DNA of 64,000 nt from positions 88,022-152,021 of the forward strand of contig JTDE01000413.1 in NCBI GenBank assembly GCA_014338405.1, given 5' to 3'. The position numbers and the translations under genes were made by a program. Under the pieces are notes generated by a model. It searched no databases. It was not told the DNA's origin and saw only the letters and a program-made list of their open reading frames with translations. Positions 37,355 to 51,009 of the stretch are shown piece by piece (positions within the stretch are counted from its first letter, which is position 1; every line of letters begins with the position of its first letter). The DNA is from Paragonimus skrjabini miyazakii (taxonomy: Eukaryota > Platyhelminthes > Trematoda > Plagiorchiida > Troglotrematidae).

Positions 37355-37861
37355 NNNNNNNNNNNNNNNNNNNNNNNNNNNNNNNNNNNNNNNNNNNNNN
37401 NNNNNNNNNNNNNNNNNNNNNNNNNNNNNNNNNNNNNNNNNNNNNNNNNNNNNNNNNNNNNNNNNNNNNNNNNNNNNNNNNNNNNNNNNNNNNNNNNNNN
37501 NNNNNNNNNNNNNNNNNNNNNNNNNNNNNNNNNNNNNNNNNNNNNNNNNNNNNNNNNNNNNNNNNNNNNNNNNNNNNNNNNNNNNNNNNNNNNNNNNNNN
37601 NNNNNNNNNNNNNNNNNNNNNNNNNNNNNNNNNNNNNNNNNNNNNNNNNNNNNNNNNNNNNNNNNNNNNNNNNNNNNNNNNNNNNNNNNNNNNNNNNNNN
37701 NNNNNNNNNNNNNNNNNNNNNNNNNNNNNNNNNNNNNNNNNNNNNNNNNNNNNNNNNNNNNNNNNNNNNNNNNNNNNNNNNNNNNNNNNNNNNNNNNNNN
37801 NNNNNNNNNNNNNNNNNNNNNNNNNNNNNNNNNNNNNNNNNNNNNNNNNNNNNNNNNNNNN
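37355..37861. other. Assembly gap (507 N)
   Basis: Run of N. Open frames reported across it are artefacts. The true length may differ. Confidence 0.99.
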
Positions 37862-40800
37862 TTATTGTTTCCCTATCATTATGCGTCAAACATTTCTTGT
37901 GTAAGAGCATTTCGCTATAATGAAAATGTTCGGATGAGCGTCACTGTCAAGTATGTTGTTTATCATCTCAGAAAGCAGACAGTCAGAAACTAAACGTCAG
38001 AAGGTATTTGAGGAGATAAAGAATGAATTGCAAATTAATCAGTTTGAAATAGATATACGCTTGAAACAAACATCTACATTCAAGCAAACAGCTTTTTGAG
38101 AAACAGCTCGCCATATAAAAAATACAATTATTCATGCCCCTTAAAATGCTATAGAATTGCTACATAACTGGACAGTTTTTCCGACGTTTCCATCAATTTT
38201 GCGTGGCTGAGTGGTTTTGCACCATCAATTTCTGTCAGGCTGCACAATGCAGGTGATGTCGAATGTATCGTGATACCAGTAACCTTCCTTCAGGAAACCC
38301 GTTCATCTCTAATGAACTTGCGATATGTTTTCCTTGAAGGTGGAGTTTCGTAAAAGTTCAGCTCAATATACAATAAATTCATTCGCTTTTTTAACTTGAA
38401 AAACCTCACATCATAATGGGTTAAAATATGACCACCCCAGTCTGTACTCTTCTGGGCTCCTAAGATTATTTCAAGTACCGTCCAACAAAGGGATCGTTTA
38501 CTACAAACCAGAACCCTCTTTATTGATCTGTTAACAACTTAAACGATAGTTTATCCGAACACTGATTTGTATAAGGTGAGGACGGTAATCTAATTGAATA
38601 GCCGATGTAGTCTGTGTGTACAAAACCCCATTCAGATTATCCGTTTGTGAGTGATACTCTACTGTTCAATGTAGTTGAATCTATTACCATCCCAAACAGA
38701 ACATCATCAATTTATCCCTGATTTTCGCTTAAATCTTATCTGACTGCTTAGTGTAACATTCATTTGAAAACGGGATAACTATTCCGACTTTTAGGAAAAA
38801 CAAGTACTAGATTGCTTCGTCACGCATCAAACAAACTGATTTTGCGAAAATTTGTTGGAGAGAGTCCACTCACGTTTCACGTCATGCAACATTGTCTATT
38901 AGTGCTCAACAAATTTCTGTAGCATTTCGAATAGACCTTTGAGCTTTACTTCTTCGGTTCACCAACACTCAAATTTCGTTGAACGACAGATGGAAATAGC
39001 GCGTAATTACCAGTTTCTTAATTTGTTTTTAGAATAGTAACTCGTCAAGCTGATAGCACATCGAATTTTAACAACGATATAAAAAATGTGTCAGTATTTC
39101 GTGTTCTCACAAGTTTCTCCAAAAATTAATAAGCTAGTTGACTGGAAACAAAGCAGACGAACGTTTTCAGTTCGTATCTAGTAGCAAACAAACTACTGAA
39201 AATGATAAGGTTGGAGAAATACTGTCTTCTAGTCAAAAATAAGAATTTTGACTGTTGTTTCTGTTTAAGCCTTTTGTAGATTTAGCGACTCTTCAACACC
39301 ACTCGTTACTCAGCTGTTAACATTTATGTCTGTCGGCAAAATCACAAAATCGCATTCATCTGAGTAAATTTTTGTAGGGCGTCTGGCAGAAATCCAAAGA
39401 AGAAATTATTATCAATTATGTGTTATGTATTAGCGCAATACAACTCCGAGGCGTACTGGACGAAGTACATCTCAATGACCCATTTTTGAAGATTACATGT
39501 TGGACAAGTTTTGGGGTTATGTGAGGGTCTTTTATGTGGTTTTGTTCATTAACCCACCATAAATAAACGAGTGATAAATAATCTCCCGTTATTATGACGT
39601 TAGATGAACCTGAAAACTAAGCACCTGTGGCAAACGACAGTAGACTACTGTGTTCGCCTATAATCCTCTCGAATTATGTACGCCACAAGGAGTAATGCGC
39701 GGCGTTTCATTGGTTGCCACCTGAAATGCCTTCTGAGCAACCTCACTTGTTTTTACACAGAATTGTGTTGCCAAACACGAGTAGATAATTCTAAATATTT
39801 CTGCATATAGAGCAAAAACCACATCGTTTAAAGTTTAGACAAGAAAAAACCGGAATATAGTGAGAGATGGACCACTAGGCTCAGTCAACAAACTTTTGTT
39901 TACCTATCCTATAGATTAGCAATAAAATAAATGTGATGGGCAATAATTACATTGCTCAATGATTACTTTTTTATCCTATAGCTAGTGGTACTGTCTTTGT
40001 TTTTATAAATACAAGTGAGTCATGCAAGTGGGCAACCCGGTTGCTAGTATCGAGGCCAAACAATTGATTACGGATCAAAAATAAGACTTCGGCTGGACCA
40101 TAAAAGTCGAGACGATCTGTTTTACAACATTACACTGTTGAGCGATGAGTAAGGAAACTAAACAACCAATTCTTCATTAAAACATGCATGTATAACATTG
40201 TTATAGGCGATTAAGCTTACATGCATATGAAGGGTGAAATGCCTGTAAATGATCAAAGAGATCAGGAGTTAATGAAAATAATTTATAATCGGAGAAGAAC
40301 ACAGAAAGATCTCAGAATTTCGCTTGTTTTGCCGAATGACTAGGACGACCCCCTACGTCGAACCACGCAAAATTAGCCGAGTGTTTCAATGTTAACCAAT
40401 ATATATTCGGGCTTCTCATTAATCCATGTTTGTTTACCTGTCGGGTACCAATATTGAGCCCAAACTGTAAAAAACTAAGTACGTGTTGCAGTATGATACC
40501 TAGCAAATTAGCAAGACTGTATGTATCGAAGTGTCTGGTGTATGACTTTGTGGGTGTTTCGGACAAATGAATGCTTGTACAACAAAGGGCGAAAGAATTC
40601 GTGAACAATGACTACTTTCTGCAGTTAACCGTGATGGTGATTCATTTCACGTTTGGGCTAACATATCGTTTAGTTGCAAAAGCACTGTGGATTTTTTAGG
40701 GAAAATTGTAGAAAGTTTTAAAAATTTTGAAGTTTAGGAGCAGCACACTTCAACAATAATTATCGTTGCAATGAATCTTTCGGTCCAGGGTAAAAACGCA

Positions 40801-42054
40801 CATGCGCAGCATTACCCCTTATTAAACGACCTTGAAAATTCCAGTAACTATTGAAGGTCATCATATTCTTCTTCATGGTTGAGTCAACAGATTTATAACT
40901 ACAGACGTTTTTCTATGGAAATGAACTTAATTGCCACTGTCTAACTATAGCTATTTGGAGCGGAATGTTGACTAAACAGAATGCCATTGACGACATGAGC
41001 AGACCACTGGTAAACCGTTACCTGTAGACTACCTTATTATTCAGGTCAGCTATGTGTCCAATCGATATGACAAGAATAAACATCAGCAACGTTGCATCAG
41101 GTCGTTTTCGATTTGTCGTTGAATCTATCTATAAATATATGTATGTTGAAGATAATTACTTACGTGTTCCGTAACGTTTACATAATTTGCTTTCTTTGTA
41201 ATCTGTCAATGGTTCCCGAATATATAGAACAAGCGGTTCACTGTGAAAGAGTTGAATTCATCGAACGAGTAGAAACATCAAAAAGAAGTGAATACAGCCC
41301 CAACAAAAGTATGTACATGTATATATATAGATACGTACGTATATATACGTATATATATATGACTGATCATTCCATCCACGTAGTATCCCCACTTCTATAT
41401 CTGCAGGTGTTTAGGCTGACGTGCTAATGTGGAATACTGAGCTCTCCGATGCCTAGCTAATTCGGCCGTCGCGTACACGTACCATGAACTCAATCTACTC
41501 ATTTGAGGAAGTCCTTGAGTTTACCTTAGTCCTTCTCGTCAATTTCCTCGTTAATGTAACGTGCACACTTTTTACGCGGCCATCGCTCCTATGACGTTCA
41601 GTGAGTTCTGCAGGCTTAATGAGCAAAACTGAAGTCTCAGAGACATGTAACAGTGCAATTATCTAAAAATATTATTTTATGTAAAGTCTCCCTCTAGGGA
41701 TGCATACAGTTTGAATGAGAAAGCTCATCCTATCACCATGAGAGGGAAAATCGTTTGATAGAAAGTTTGCAATTCTTAACCTGTAGGATAATATCGTGTC
41801 CGTTAACTTGCACTATTTTGAACATGCGCATAACCGTAATTATTTGGTAATCGTCGTTTATCCACCAGATGTAAGTAGAAGCAAATTAAAAGCGTTCGTG
41901 CATTCCTTGAACCAGCCTTGGCAGCAAAAATCACCTCAATTTTAATGTATTATTCAGAGGTGACGTAAATGTACCGAAATATTTAGTGACTTTCAAGGTG
42001 ACCGTACATTTTCTATTCGTCTAAAGGTCGGACTTTGTGGGAAATAGAATTTTA
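37862..42054. other. Intronic sequence after the gap
   Basis: Nothing firm. A plus frame starting at the ATG near 41210 (MVPEYIEQAVHCERVEF) runs to a GTATGT donor-like site near 41308, just before the microsatellite; a possible small exon but too weak to call. Confidence 0.3.
41301..41362. repeat. TA/TACG-rich microsatellite
   Basis: ATGTATATATATAGATACG followed by TACGTATATATACGTATATATATATG; an alternating purine-pyrimidine tract with several small palindromes. Confidence 0.85.
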
Positions 42055-42600
42055 ATTACTGATGAGTAGTAAAGTTTTTTAGTTTTCATATAGATTGAAC
42101 ATCACCACAATCGATTGTAGCTGTCGCATTCCCATTGCCACTGCCGGGACTAGAACTCTGGCCACGTTTTAATGAGGCGAGCGTGTTGACCACTGCGCGA
42201 CTGACCTCACATTAGGCATGACCGAATTATGATATGCAAACGCTAAACCATCTTCACTTGTGAGCAATGATCGAGTTGTCCGATCACCTCGAAGGGGGTC
42301 ACACTTACTGTCTGTTAACTCCAAGTTGAAATCACAGAAATCATTGATATGTTGGGGGTATTTTGATTACTGATGACTAGTAGGGGATTTTGGTTTCCCT
42401 ATAGATAGAACAACACCCAAAATTGATCTAAGCTTTCCCATTCCCATAAACATTCCTTGACAAGTATATGCGGTACTGACGAGATCTAGTGAGAGCGAAA
42501 TTCGAGTCTAATGCTTCTTTTCGAGAAAGTTCGACTGAAATGTCTTTGAGATTGCGACAGCTGCGATCAATTCTTGGTGTTGTTCAATCCATATGAAACA
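42055..42600. repeat. SINE cluster: two minus units in tandem followed by a plus unit (copy E)
   Basis: 42055-42364 is a minus-oriented unit with an internal deletion between CATTCCCAT and TGCCACTGCCGGG. It runs without a break into the start of a second minus unit (42365-42461, TTACTGATGACTAGTAGGGG). From about 42462 a plus-oriented body follows (AAGTATATGCGGTACTGACGAG to CAATCCATATGAAAC). Confidence 0.7.
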
Positions 42601-44237
42601 GAAATTTATCGCTTTCATTCTGACTGTTTTAGGCTAATCCAATTTTAACAGCCGAATGGCTGTCAACACAGTTTCTGTGCGACTGATAATGATTCACATC
42701 ATTTACCTGGGCATCGAAAGTAGGTACGCCGTGAGGTGATGCTGTGGATTTACTTGCAAAGTTTAAAATGGTTTCATGTCAATGTTGTGGGGGCATATGA
42801 AAGTTGTATTATTCATATATGTGCGGCGAGGTCTTTCATTAATCCTATTGTGACTAGCCCCCGTCCTGCACACCATATGTGATATTTGTATCCTAATTCA
42901 AATTCACAGTCAAACTGGCCAGGCCTTTACTGGCAATCGAATCTTCCGAAACGAAATTAAGGCGGTTGTTGCAGTATTACACTTTTTGGAGACATATGAT
43001 AAAAAACAAACTTCACTTGTGTATTCAAAAGTGGTCATATGAACATTAATGAATAAGAAAATGTATATTTAACTACAAAATCTATCTTATACACTGTATA
43101 CTCCTTGTCGCCGCGAGTCGGATAATATATATCAGATGGCATATTTCACGTTTGTGAACGACAGAAGTCTGCACAATCAGTGAAAGAATTGAGCAACCGA
43201 ATGATCGTTGCGGTAAATGTCTGCATCAGTGGACTGTCTCCATAAGAGCTTTTGAATTACTCGGATGCTGCCTCACCGATGTTTGTTAACAAACGTGTTT
43301 ATATAAGCAAATTCACTTCAACCGTCCACTTCTTATGTATCTGAACTTCTGAAATGGACTGCATAAAGATGTGGATCTTTAGAAACAAAGGTACTCAGTA
43401 GGCTTATTTCTCAAATTACGAAGAATCTGATGCTTAGTGGTACCACGTTTACCTATTCCCCTTAACGCGATAGAATCATCGCATTACGTCAGCCATTCGG
43501 AGAAGCTACAATATGTGAAAAGTACAATTCTGCAATTGCTTTCCTTTCAGATATTTACAAAAATATCGTTTTATGTACGCGGTTAATATCCAAACAGTTT
43601 CTTCTGCGGCTGATCACTTTGGAAAACAGCATTATAAGACGACACCTTACGATGTCTTCATATGCAACCACAGATGCAGAGCAGTACATAATATTGTTAG
43701 AGACTGTGCACTTTGACTTCACACCTAAGATCAGACTTTATTTGCCTTAGAGTGTAAACCACATGCGTGAGTCGCTTAAGTTTAAAAGCTGCATTGTTTA
43801 CTTCACGTCAGTCAAGACTAAACCATTATACAAGCAAACTCAGACGGTTACTTCACTTCAGTTTTTCGCGAAAATGAATCCATGATTTAGACGATGGGAT
43901 TCAACCAACCAAATGAGTAACTTGTTCAAAACTGAGCGGTTGATGTCGTACGTCATGTATAAATATATATAATACATGAAATCATATACCATACACCACT
44001 CAGTCCAACCAGGACTCATATCAGTATTACATTTCCAATCAGAAATAAATTAAATAGATTATGTACATTACAAAAGTTAGAATAAGGATCATTTGATATT
44101 TCTAAGAATACATTGTATAATGACTACAGCCTATGGGCACACAAGTTGAGCACGCACTCCATCCGTTTTTGTACGATGGGTTCCATAATTTGCCAACCCC
44201 ATATCTACGGTAGTTCTTGTTGGATACCCCGGAAGTA

Positions 44238-44650
44238 ACTGAGAATCTTGGTTAGCGTGACTTAATCATCAATCACAACGGATCGCAGCCTTCACATGCT
44301 CATGGACTTTCGGCCAGCCTCTTCAAAAGCGAAGCAGTAAACTTCACTTTTGTCTATGTCAGATCTCGTCAGTAGCACACACACTTGTCATGGACGGAAT
44401 TAGACCCGCGGGCCCTCTTTCATTTGGCAACCGTGTTGTATATCACACCAATCACCTCACATCAGGCACAGCCTAATTAACAAATGTAAACGACCAGCCA
44501 CATTCGCTTGTGCGTAAGGCTCAGACTGTCGGATTGCTTTGAGAGAAAACAGTATAACTGTTCTTCAAACTACAATCGGCGGCCCTTCGAGTAGGGACAC
44601 TGTTTACGTTGAATCCACAGAAATCATTAAGCTTGTTGGACGATATTGCG
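44238..44650 (-). repeat. tRNA-derived SINE copy F, old
   Basis: Minus-oriented diverged copy: CAACGGATCGCAGCC, GATCTCGTCAGTAGCACAC, TTGTCATGGACGGAATTAGACCC (B-box region), TTTGGCAACCGTGTTG, ACCTCACATCAGGCA, ending CAGAAATCATTAAGCTTGTTGG. Confidence 0.65.
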
Positions 44651-46349
44651 CTTAATGGCAAACTGTGGGAGAATTTTGGTTAACATGAATGTTGAATATC
44701 TATTGAGATGGCGACAGTTATATACTTGACTAGCCTTCATAAAGTATAACGCATTTTTGAGTAAACAAAATATTTCGAAATATTCTGTCCGCGTCCGTCT
44801 TGTTGAAATTTTCTTGCCACTTTTTACCTGGACCACTCAAAGCAAATGCTTGAAAATAATGCCACTTCAGCACATTTATGGTAAATTATAATTCTAACAC
44901 CGATTATAGGTCTCCTTAACTGAGCTGTAAGTATTTTATTTGTTTAAGCTTCAATTCATCTGGTCGACCTTAAAACTATAGAGCAATTTCAGTCCCTCCC
45001 GAAGTGAAGTGTGTCGGCTATGGAAAGTAACTCATGTACCTTCCCACATCTCCAGTGAACACGACCATGCGGTTTAATGACAAAAACGTAGATTGTCATT
45101 CTGTAGTGGCCAACAATTCTGACACTAAATCGAGTGTCCTGAATTCGACTTTCCACTCAGTGTCCTGCCGATGAGACCAAGCAACATCGAAAAGACTGTA
45201 CAACATTTTGTCCATATACCCTAGAACGTTACTATTTTTTTCTTAGTGAACTAACCGCCAGCTACGGTTTCCATCGATGTGGGACTGCTTCCTATTTTAC
45301 ATTCAGCATATCAGTTTCACGTTAATGTCACATGTAAAACCATCACCATATTTATCGAAATTTTATGAATACAAAAAGACATGAACCGTGGGTTACATAT
45401 GAAGTCAGTCCACAACATGTTGTCAAAAAGCGTTTAGTAAACGATCATCACAACTTGAAATCAGCACACTTAAACTTGTTCTATGTTGTTCTGGCCATCC
45501 TTTTTGCAAGAATCAATCATTCAAGATGATCGCAAAGATTATTTTGATGACGAACCGGTATAAAATTATATTTTCGCTCTACATATTATAGTGTACAATT
45601 TATACAAACACTGTGAGGCCCTCGCAGTGGATCTGGTGCACTTGATGCCCACATTTTAAATAAAACTACACAATGGAAGAAGCCGCTAAACTCAAATAAT
45701 TGTCGACTGTTGTCAGCTGTTGGAGTATATCATTTTGCTTTGGCTATTTATCGATTAACCGGATCACAGAGACCCGTACACTTCAAACGGTCATCGTGAA
45801 ACTTTAGGTATGTCTAACAAGAATATCAGGATAAAATGAGCCAGGATTTTAGAATGACATTCTGCAAAATCGTGACTGTTATTTGTTATGACGAAACGGT
45901 CTCGAAAGAAACACCAGGTAATTCAGGTTGGTAGTGTTGATCCAACAGACGGAACAGAAAGAATCATTTTCAAGAGAAGAATGATATAACCAGATAAGAT
46001 CCAAATTTAACGCATTTCAATCTTTCTTAGTTCAACTCTATGTGACGGCCGAAATAAACATGCGAACTGTCATAAGGAACTGTTGGTTTGTGGGAAAACG
46101 TCAAAAAATTAGGGATTAAGGATTTCCGGTTTCTATTCGCAACGTCTATCACTGGAATTTTGCTAATAATGTTGCATTTCAAACATTGATAAACAGTCTG
46201 CTCGTTTTCCGAGCTGCTTCGGCTGTTGTGCACTGTAACTAATCATATATTTTCAATTGGGAAAAAACTTGGGCAACTTGATGTAACTCAGGGTAGTCAA
46301 AACATTCATACCTTGAATGAAAACAGACGATTTCGATTTAATTTTTATG

Positions 46350-47168
46350 CTGTTGATTGGAAACCTGTGCAATTTTTGTGAAATTGTCCTGGATGAAATT
46401 GGTACGTCACAAGCTCGCGAACGGCCATTCTTAGAAGTTCATCGATGTTCACAGGCAGAAAAGACTGACCAAGACTGCCGTGAGTACGGTCCGTAAGAAG
46501 CAGGTCTTTTAGAACCTTTCTTTTAAAGGCGATCATATCACAAATTATGTGAGTCAAAAACTACAGTCTGCTCTAACTCGTACATACCCGGCGGCTGAAT
46601 TGCGGTTGTTGCTCACAACTAGGAGTGTCGCTCAGCTTATTCACAATCGTTTCCCACCGAAATGTCTCATTTGCAGTTGTGGTGACGTCTATATCGGCAG
46701 AACAGATCAGTGCCTACGACAAAGAATGGCTGAACATATGCCTAAGTGGTTGGTGCGCCCCATGACACAACAGGCAATGGCGACAGAACGAGTGAGACGA
46801 AATCCGAACTCATCCATAACAAAGCACATCATGGAAACAGGTCACGTTGTTGACCCCGCCAATTCGTTCCAATTGTTGTTGCGTAATCGGAATCCGAAGT
46901 TGCTTGCCTTCTCCGAGGCTATGCTAATCAATACTCGCCGTCCGGTCCTGTGTGTGCATAAACTGTTGACTCATGCAGTTTGTCTGCCCTGGAACTGATA
47001 ACAGTCCCTGTTTTGTGCAAACCCAATTGTTGATTGTTTCTATTGTTGTTGCTATCCGCATGTCCTATATATTCCAATGTTTTACGTTCGTGATTGAAGA
47101 GAGTAAACGAAGTGTTAACATCCCACGACGTATGTCTTCTATCGTTACTGGTGAACTGGATCAAGGTA
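46350..47168 (+). mobile_element. Penelope-like retroelement copy 2, truncated, GIY-YIG segment open
   Basis: Same family as copy 1. In the plus strand a decayed start reads HKLANGHS then a stop then KFIDVHRQK (about 46408-46450), matching LLANGYPEKFI of the family. After another TAG at 46510 the frame is open from 46513 to 46998. The 3' tail at 47072-47167 is shared with copy 1 (TTACGTTCGTGATTGAAGAG, then GTGTTAACAT). The reverse transcriptase proper is missing. It sits in intron 1 of the FGF-like gene, antisense to it. Confidence 0.8.
46513..46998 (+). pseudogene. GIY-YIG endonuclease end of a Penelope-like polyprotein
   Basis: About 161 open codons. FKGDHITNYVSQKL and LTRTYPAAELRLLL form the linker after the reverse transcriptase. 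CSCGDVYIGRTDQCLRQRMAEH is the GIY-YIG core: C-x-C before the motif, Y-I-G-R-T as the second half-motif, the Arg after L-R-Q, and E-H. SSITKHIMETGHVVD and NPKLLAFSEAMLINTRRP follow, with the C-terminal Glu that completes the active site. The enzyme would nick target DNA for target-primed reverse transcription. With no start codon context and the upstream part broken, it is a remnant rather than a gene, although this domain itself shows no internal stop. Confidence 0.75.
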
Positions 47169-50100
47169 ACTCTGTGTTTTAAATAATCATAAACAACCAC
47201 AACCGAACCAAAACATTTTGAGATCCACAAGCATCAAAAATAGAGAAAATAGATGTTTGAGGTAACTGAAGGTGTTAGTCACCTGCATCTAAATTTGATG
47301 GCACAGAGAAGTGTGGTTTTAGGATCCTAATGCTTAGGGCAGTTTAGTTAGGGATGTCATACGCCAAAAAGTAGGACAGATTCTGATGTCGGCGATGAAA
47401 CATTAAGGACCTAATAATGTTTTAGATGTTAGTTTAATTGACTACAATTGATTGCTTATATTCTTCATTTTTGTCCATGGAATCGAAGCAAAATTTCATT
47501 ACGTCGGGAGGTGCAGTGGACAGTAAACATAAGCTGACTTTATTCAAACTGAAGGCAACATAAGTTTTGATCTGATCGACAAGACTCGAGGTCCAAAACA
47601 CAGAACAAACACCGGAAGGTTGAGCACCTCGTGGGATTGTACTAAAAGTTAGTCAACTATGTTTCTGCAAGTTAAAACACCGTAACTCTCTCCTTTTGTC
47701 ACCTATTGCGCTGATCTGGATGGATAAGTTAAATCTCAGACGCAATTCTACATCAACGACTGCCACACATATTCCATAATGATTTCGATCCGTGTTTTGC
47801 AGTCTCGCCAGGTAGAGATCACAAGTCGGTCAACAAGTCAAACCGGTATCCCTCATAGTCAAACCAGGGTATTTTTGTCTGCTCGGTCACCAGTCTGATA
47901 AGCTCCGTCAAAACTAGATACAATTTGGCCAAGTATGTGTGAATTATTGCGCGTTTGGCCCAATTTATGGTTTTAACCGGGGTCAGTAAGCAACCTCAGA
48001 GAGACAGTGTTTGTGTAGACTAAATGGAACAAGAGTAGATCAATAGCTCTGCACACTTCAAAGGATACTCCTAACGTGATGTTATTTCGAGGATGTCGCC
48101 GCGAAGATTCTGTGCATAGGTCGAAGCTGTCCCTATACGATTCAAATGAATACAAATTGATGCATATTTAGCAGACAACCAAGTAGGTTGTCTTCCGAAT
48201 GCAGAGCACTTACCGAAAGTTATTACTTGGAAGCTTTGTGCTACAGAACCAGCAAAACTCAGTCACTGGTGCTATAGATAATCTCATATGACACGACAGA
48301 AAATCACGTTCACTACAAAAACAGTCATCAATATATTTTAGTATTGTTTTCACAATCTTGACCTAATTCGTGTTGATCTGTAATACAAAAATCGGCCAAT
48401 ATCCTGTATTGCAAACCTCAATAGAAGGTTTTCAATACTTACATACTTTAAGCTAAATAACTAATACTGTTCTTGGAGAAAAGCTGTACATAAAAAGTAA
48501 TTCCGTGAAATAATCCATACTACTTGAATCAGTATGAGCGAACATTTCATTACTTTCCGGTTTTTATCCACAACTCCATCAACTGAGCAAACTGATTGTT
48601 ACGTAAAAAATTGCTGATTTTCCTTGGTAGTTATGTTATTCCAAACTTTACAAATATATGAGTGAAATTAACTTAAAAAAGCATTTCATTCTAGACCTTT
48701 TACTTATGCGAATGCTGTTCTCTTGTGGAACAACCTTAGGGCACAGCACCAAATTTTTAAAAGTAAACTAACATACTTGCTACAACAGCTGTAGGGTAAG
48801 CCGAGTCTGGTATTAGTCTCATTGTTATAACTGTGGGTGTTTATGTACTAGGCTTTGTCGTGTAAAAATGACTAATACCGAACACAATAAGTGTAGCTGA
48901 TAGGAAATTGCACCGGCATGACCGAAATATTTGGGTTACTTGTTGGCCAAGTGCTTCCGGGTGCATGGAAGACCGGTTGTTAGAAGAAAATTACATGCGG
49001 ATCCTAAACGACTATTCCTGAATAGTTATGACCAGCTTTTCATGTAAAACACCGATCAAGCTTAAAACATATCTTGAAGTCTGTGTAGATTTCGAAAAGC
49101 TTGAAGAGTAACCCAGACAATTGTATACAAAAATGAATGATCACCTCCTTTTTTGTCTTGAAAAAGTCACCATTTCTGCACCTGCAAGTTATTTTAACAG
49201 GATCTATTCACCACAACCCTTGTTATCTCCACCACCCTAACTCGGTAATTTGGTCACATGACCTTTCGCCAATATTTGTAGCTTCAATAAGTCACGTGCG
49301 CAAAGTGTTGATAATAATATACGGCGATACAATAAGATTGTATAATATAGATGTTATCTAATACCAGTAATATGTAATGATAGATGTTATACCATTGCAT
49401 CCAAAAACCTGCAACTTCTCCAGCCTCGAACATACTGCTGTTTGCGATGAAGTAACCGAAATCCGTGAATCCATCTAATAATGACACAACGTTAATCTTG
49501 TCGTAAACCAGCTTAAAGATATTAGAGACTTCTCAGAAATGAATTATCCCTTTCCAGTTCAACAACTGCTTTTTTATATTCTGCCCTCATATTAATTAAT
49601 GTATGATCTACAAAGCCAGCTCTCTAGATTTGGGTAGATCATATATGAAAATTTTCAATTTTTATTGAATTCGAGGTAACGCATGCAACCAGTTGAGTGT
49701 CTTGGCATTTTAGACACATTAGTAAAATCCTTAGGTGAACTTGAAAAGCTTTTTCTGTTTGTATTGTTGAATTTTAAAATTAAACCCTAAAACACTGCCC
49801 AAACAGTAAAACGTTTCAGACCGAACTATTTGACTACAAACTTAACTGAGCGTAAATAGTCTATTTACATTGGACTGCCGATGTCTGCTTTTCAACTCAT
49901 ACCTGGGGTATCACCGGCAGATAATTGGTTGTGAAATTGAGAAACCAACATTTATAAGCATGAAGAGAACGAATATATTTAGCTAAACAATAGGAATGAA
50001 TGCACATAGATGTTTGAAACTGATACTAAGAATGGTGACGAATCATCCGACCTGACGAATTCACCCTACTCTTGCTGCAGTCGACCAACAACGAGTAATA

Positions 50101-51003
50101 TGTGTTACTGGAGACCAGACCAAAGAGACCGAACAGAGTTACGGTTTGGTTGGCCACCGTAGACCATAATCGTCCTTTGGACTGATTTCGGACAAACTTA
50201 TTAGCCAGGATAACCCACATTGAGTTTCACTAACGCTGATATTCATTAAGCTCGATTGATTTGTTGATCACGTAATAATAGCTATTGAACGAAGGTAGTG
50301 AATGTAACCAGAACACAGTCTTGTTGACTTCATTTATTCTCATTTGGATTTGAAAAGTTTGTTAATATGAAGTGAACACTGATGTGCAGGACCAGGTTAC
50401 GTTCAACAATTCCCATTAGTTTCTCCTAGTATTGTATGCACAGTAAGTGCAAGTAACCCAGTGAACCAAAACTATATTGCCACTGATACTGAGGACGGTG
50501 ACGACTTGAAGTAACTCATCACCAACTTTATAGATCATGAAATAGTTTACTAATCAAAACTGATGATTACCTGAGATTGTGGTCTTCAAACTGAAAAATA
50601 GTAGCAAATTTTTACTAATAATTACTGTAGTTAATTCACATAACCGGGCACGCCTTAGTACAATGAATGACATTCATTCTAACAATAAAATTTTTCTTAC
50701 ATTCTACAATATTTATAGGCAGTTGAGTTGTCAGTAATGACCACTGCGACAAGACTGTATTATTGGTGCTACGGAACCCATAATTGCAGAATATGCTTGA
50801 TTATGCAAGAAGTTTATAGGTTCCAATTTTCATTTACTTCGAACTAACTCTTTCAGTAAGCTTTTACTGTTAAACTAGAAGCGAAGCAAGTTTCATGCAC
50901 AACCAACTAGGTGAGCAACACGTAAACGACAAATGTCTGCGTCATATGATATTAGGTCAGTCTGAGTTGAGTGTTAGGGATAAAGGTAACATTAAGTACG
51001 ATA
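47169..51003. other. Intronic sequence between Penelope-like copy 2 and exon 1
   Basis: No repeat or gene recognised. A region near 47.5-48.1 kb is a little richer in G+C. Minus-strand frames near 49409-49531 were examined as FGF exons and rejected. Confidence 0.35.
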
Positions 51004-51009
51004 CCTTAC

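Larger units (their letters stand above)
4924..51009 (-). other. Intron 1 of the FGF-like gene, about 46 kb
   Basis: Region between the phase 1 donor at 51009 and the phase 1 acceptor at 4924. It holds the LINE remnant, both Penelope-like copies, several SINE copies, the assembly gap and a possible nested plus-strand exon pair, each listed separately. If exons 1 and 2 belonged to two different FGF-like genes this would be partly intergenic, but the matching phases and complementary halves of one trefoil favour a single gene. Confidence 0.6.

Noticed and set aside
37288..37993. Long open frames across the gap
   Set aside because: They consist almost wholly of N.
46027..46232. Minus-strand frame with ENEQTVY and VANRNRKS, at first taken as FGF exon 3
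   Set aside because: Needs entry in phase 1, which the strong exon 2 does not supply, and the resemblance depends on a few scattered residues.
46928..47230. Minus-strand frame of 100 codons
   Set aside because: Shadow of the Penelope-like copy 2 on the other strand.
49409..49531. Minus-strand frame with FGYFIANSSMFEAG, at first taken as FGF exon 2
   Set aside because: Weak acceptor and a poor donor (GTTTTT), and it would leave in phase 1. The exon at 4763-4923 has strong sites, the right phases and much better motif agreement.
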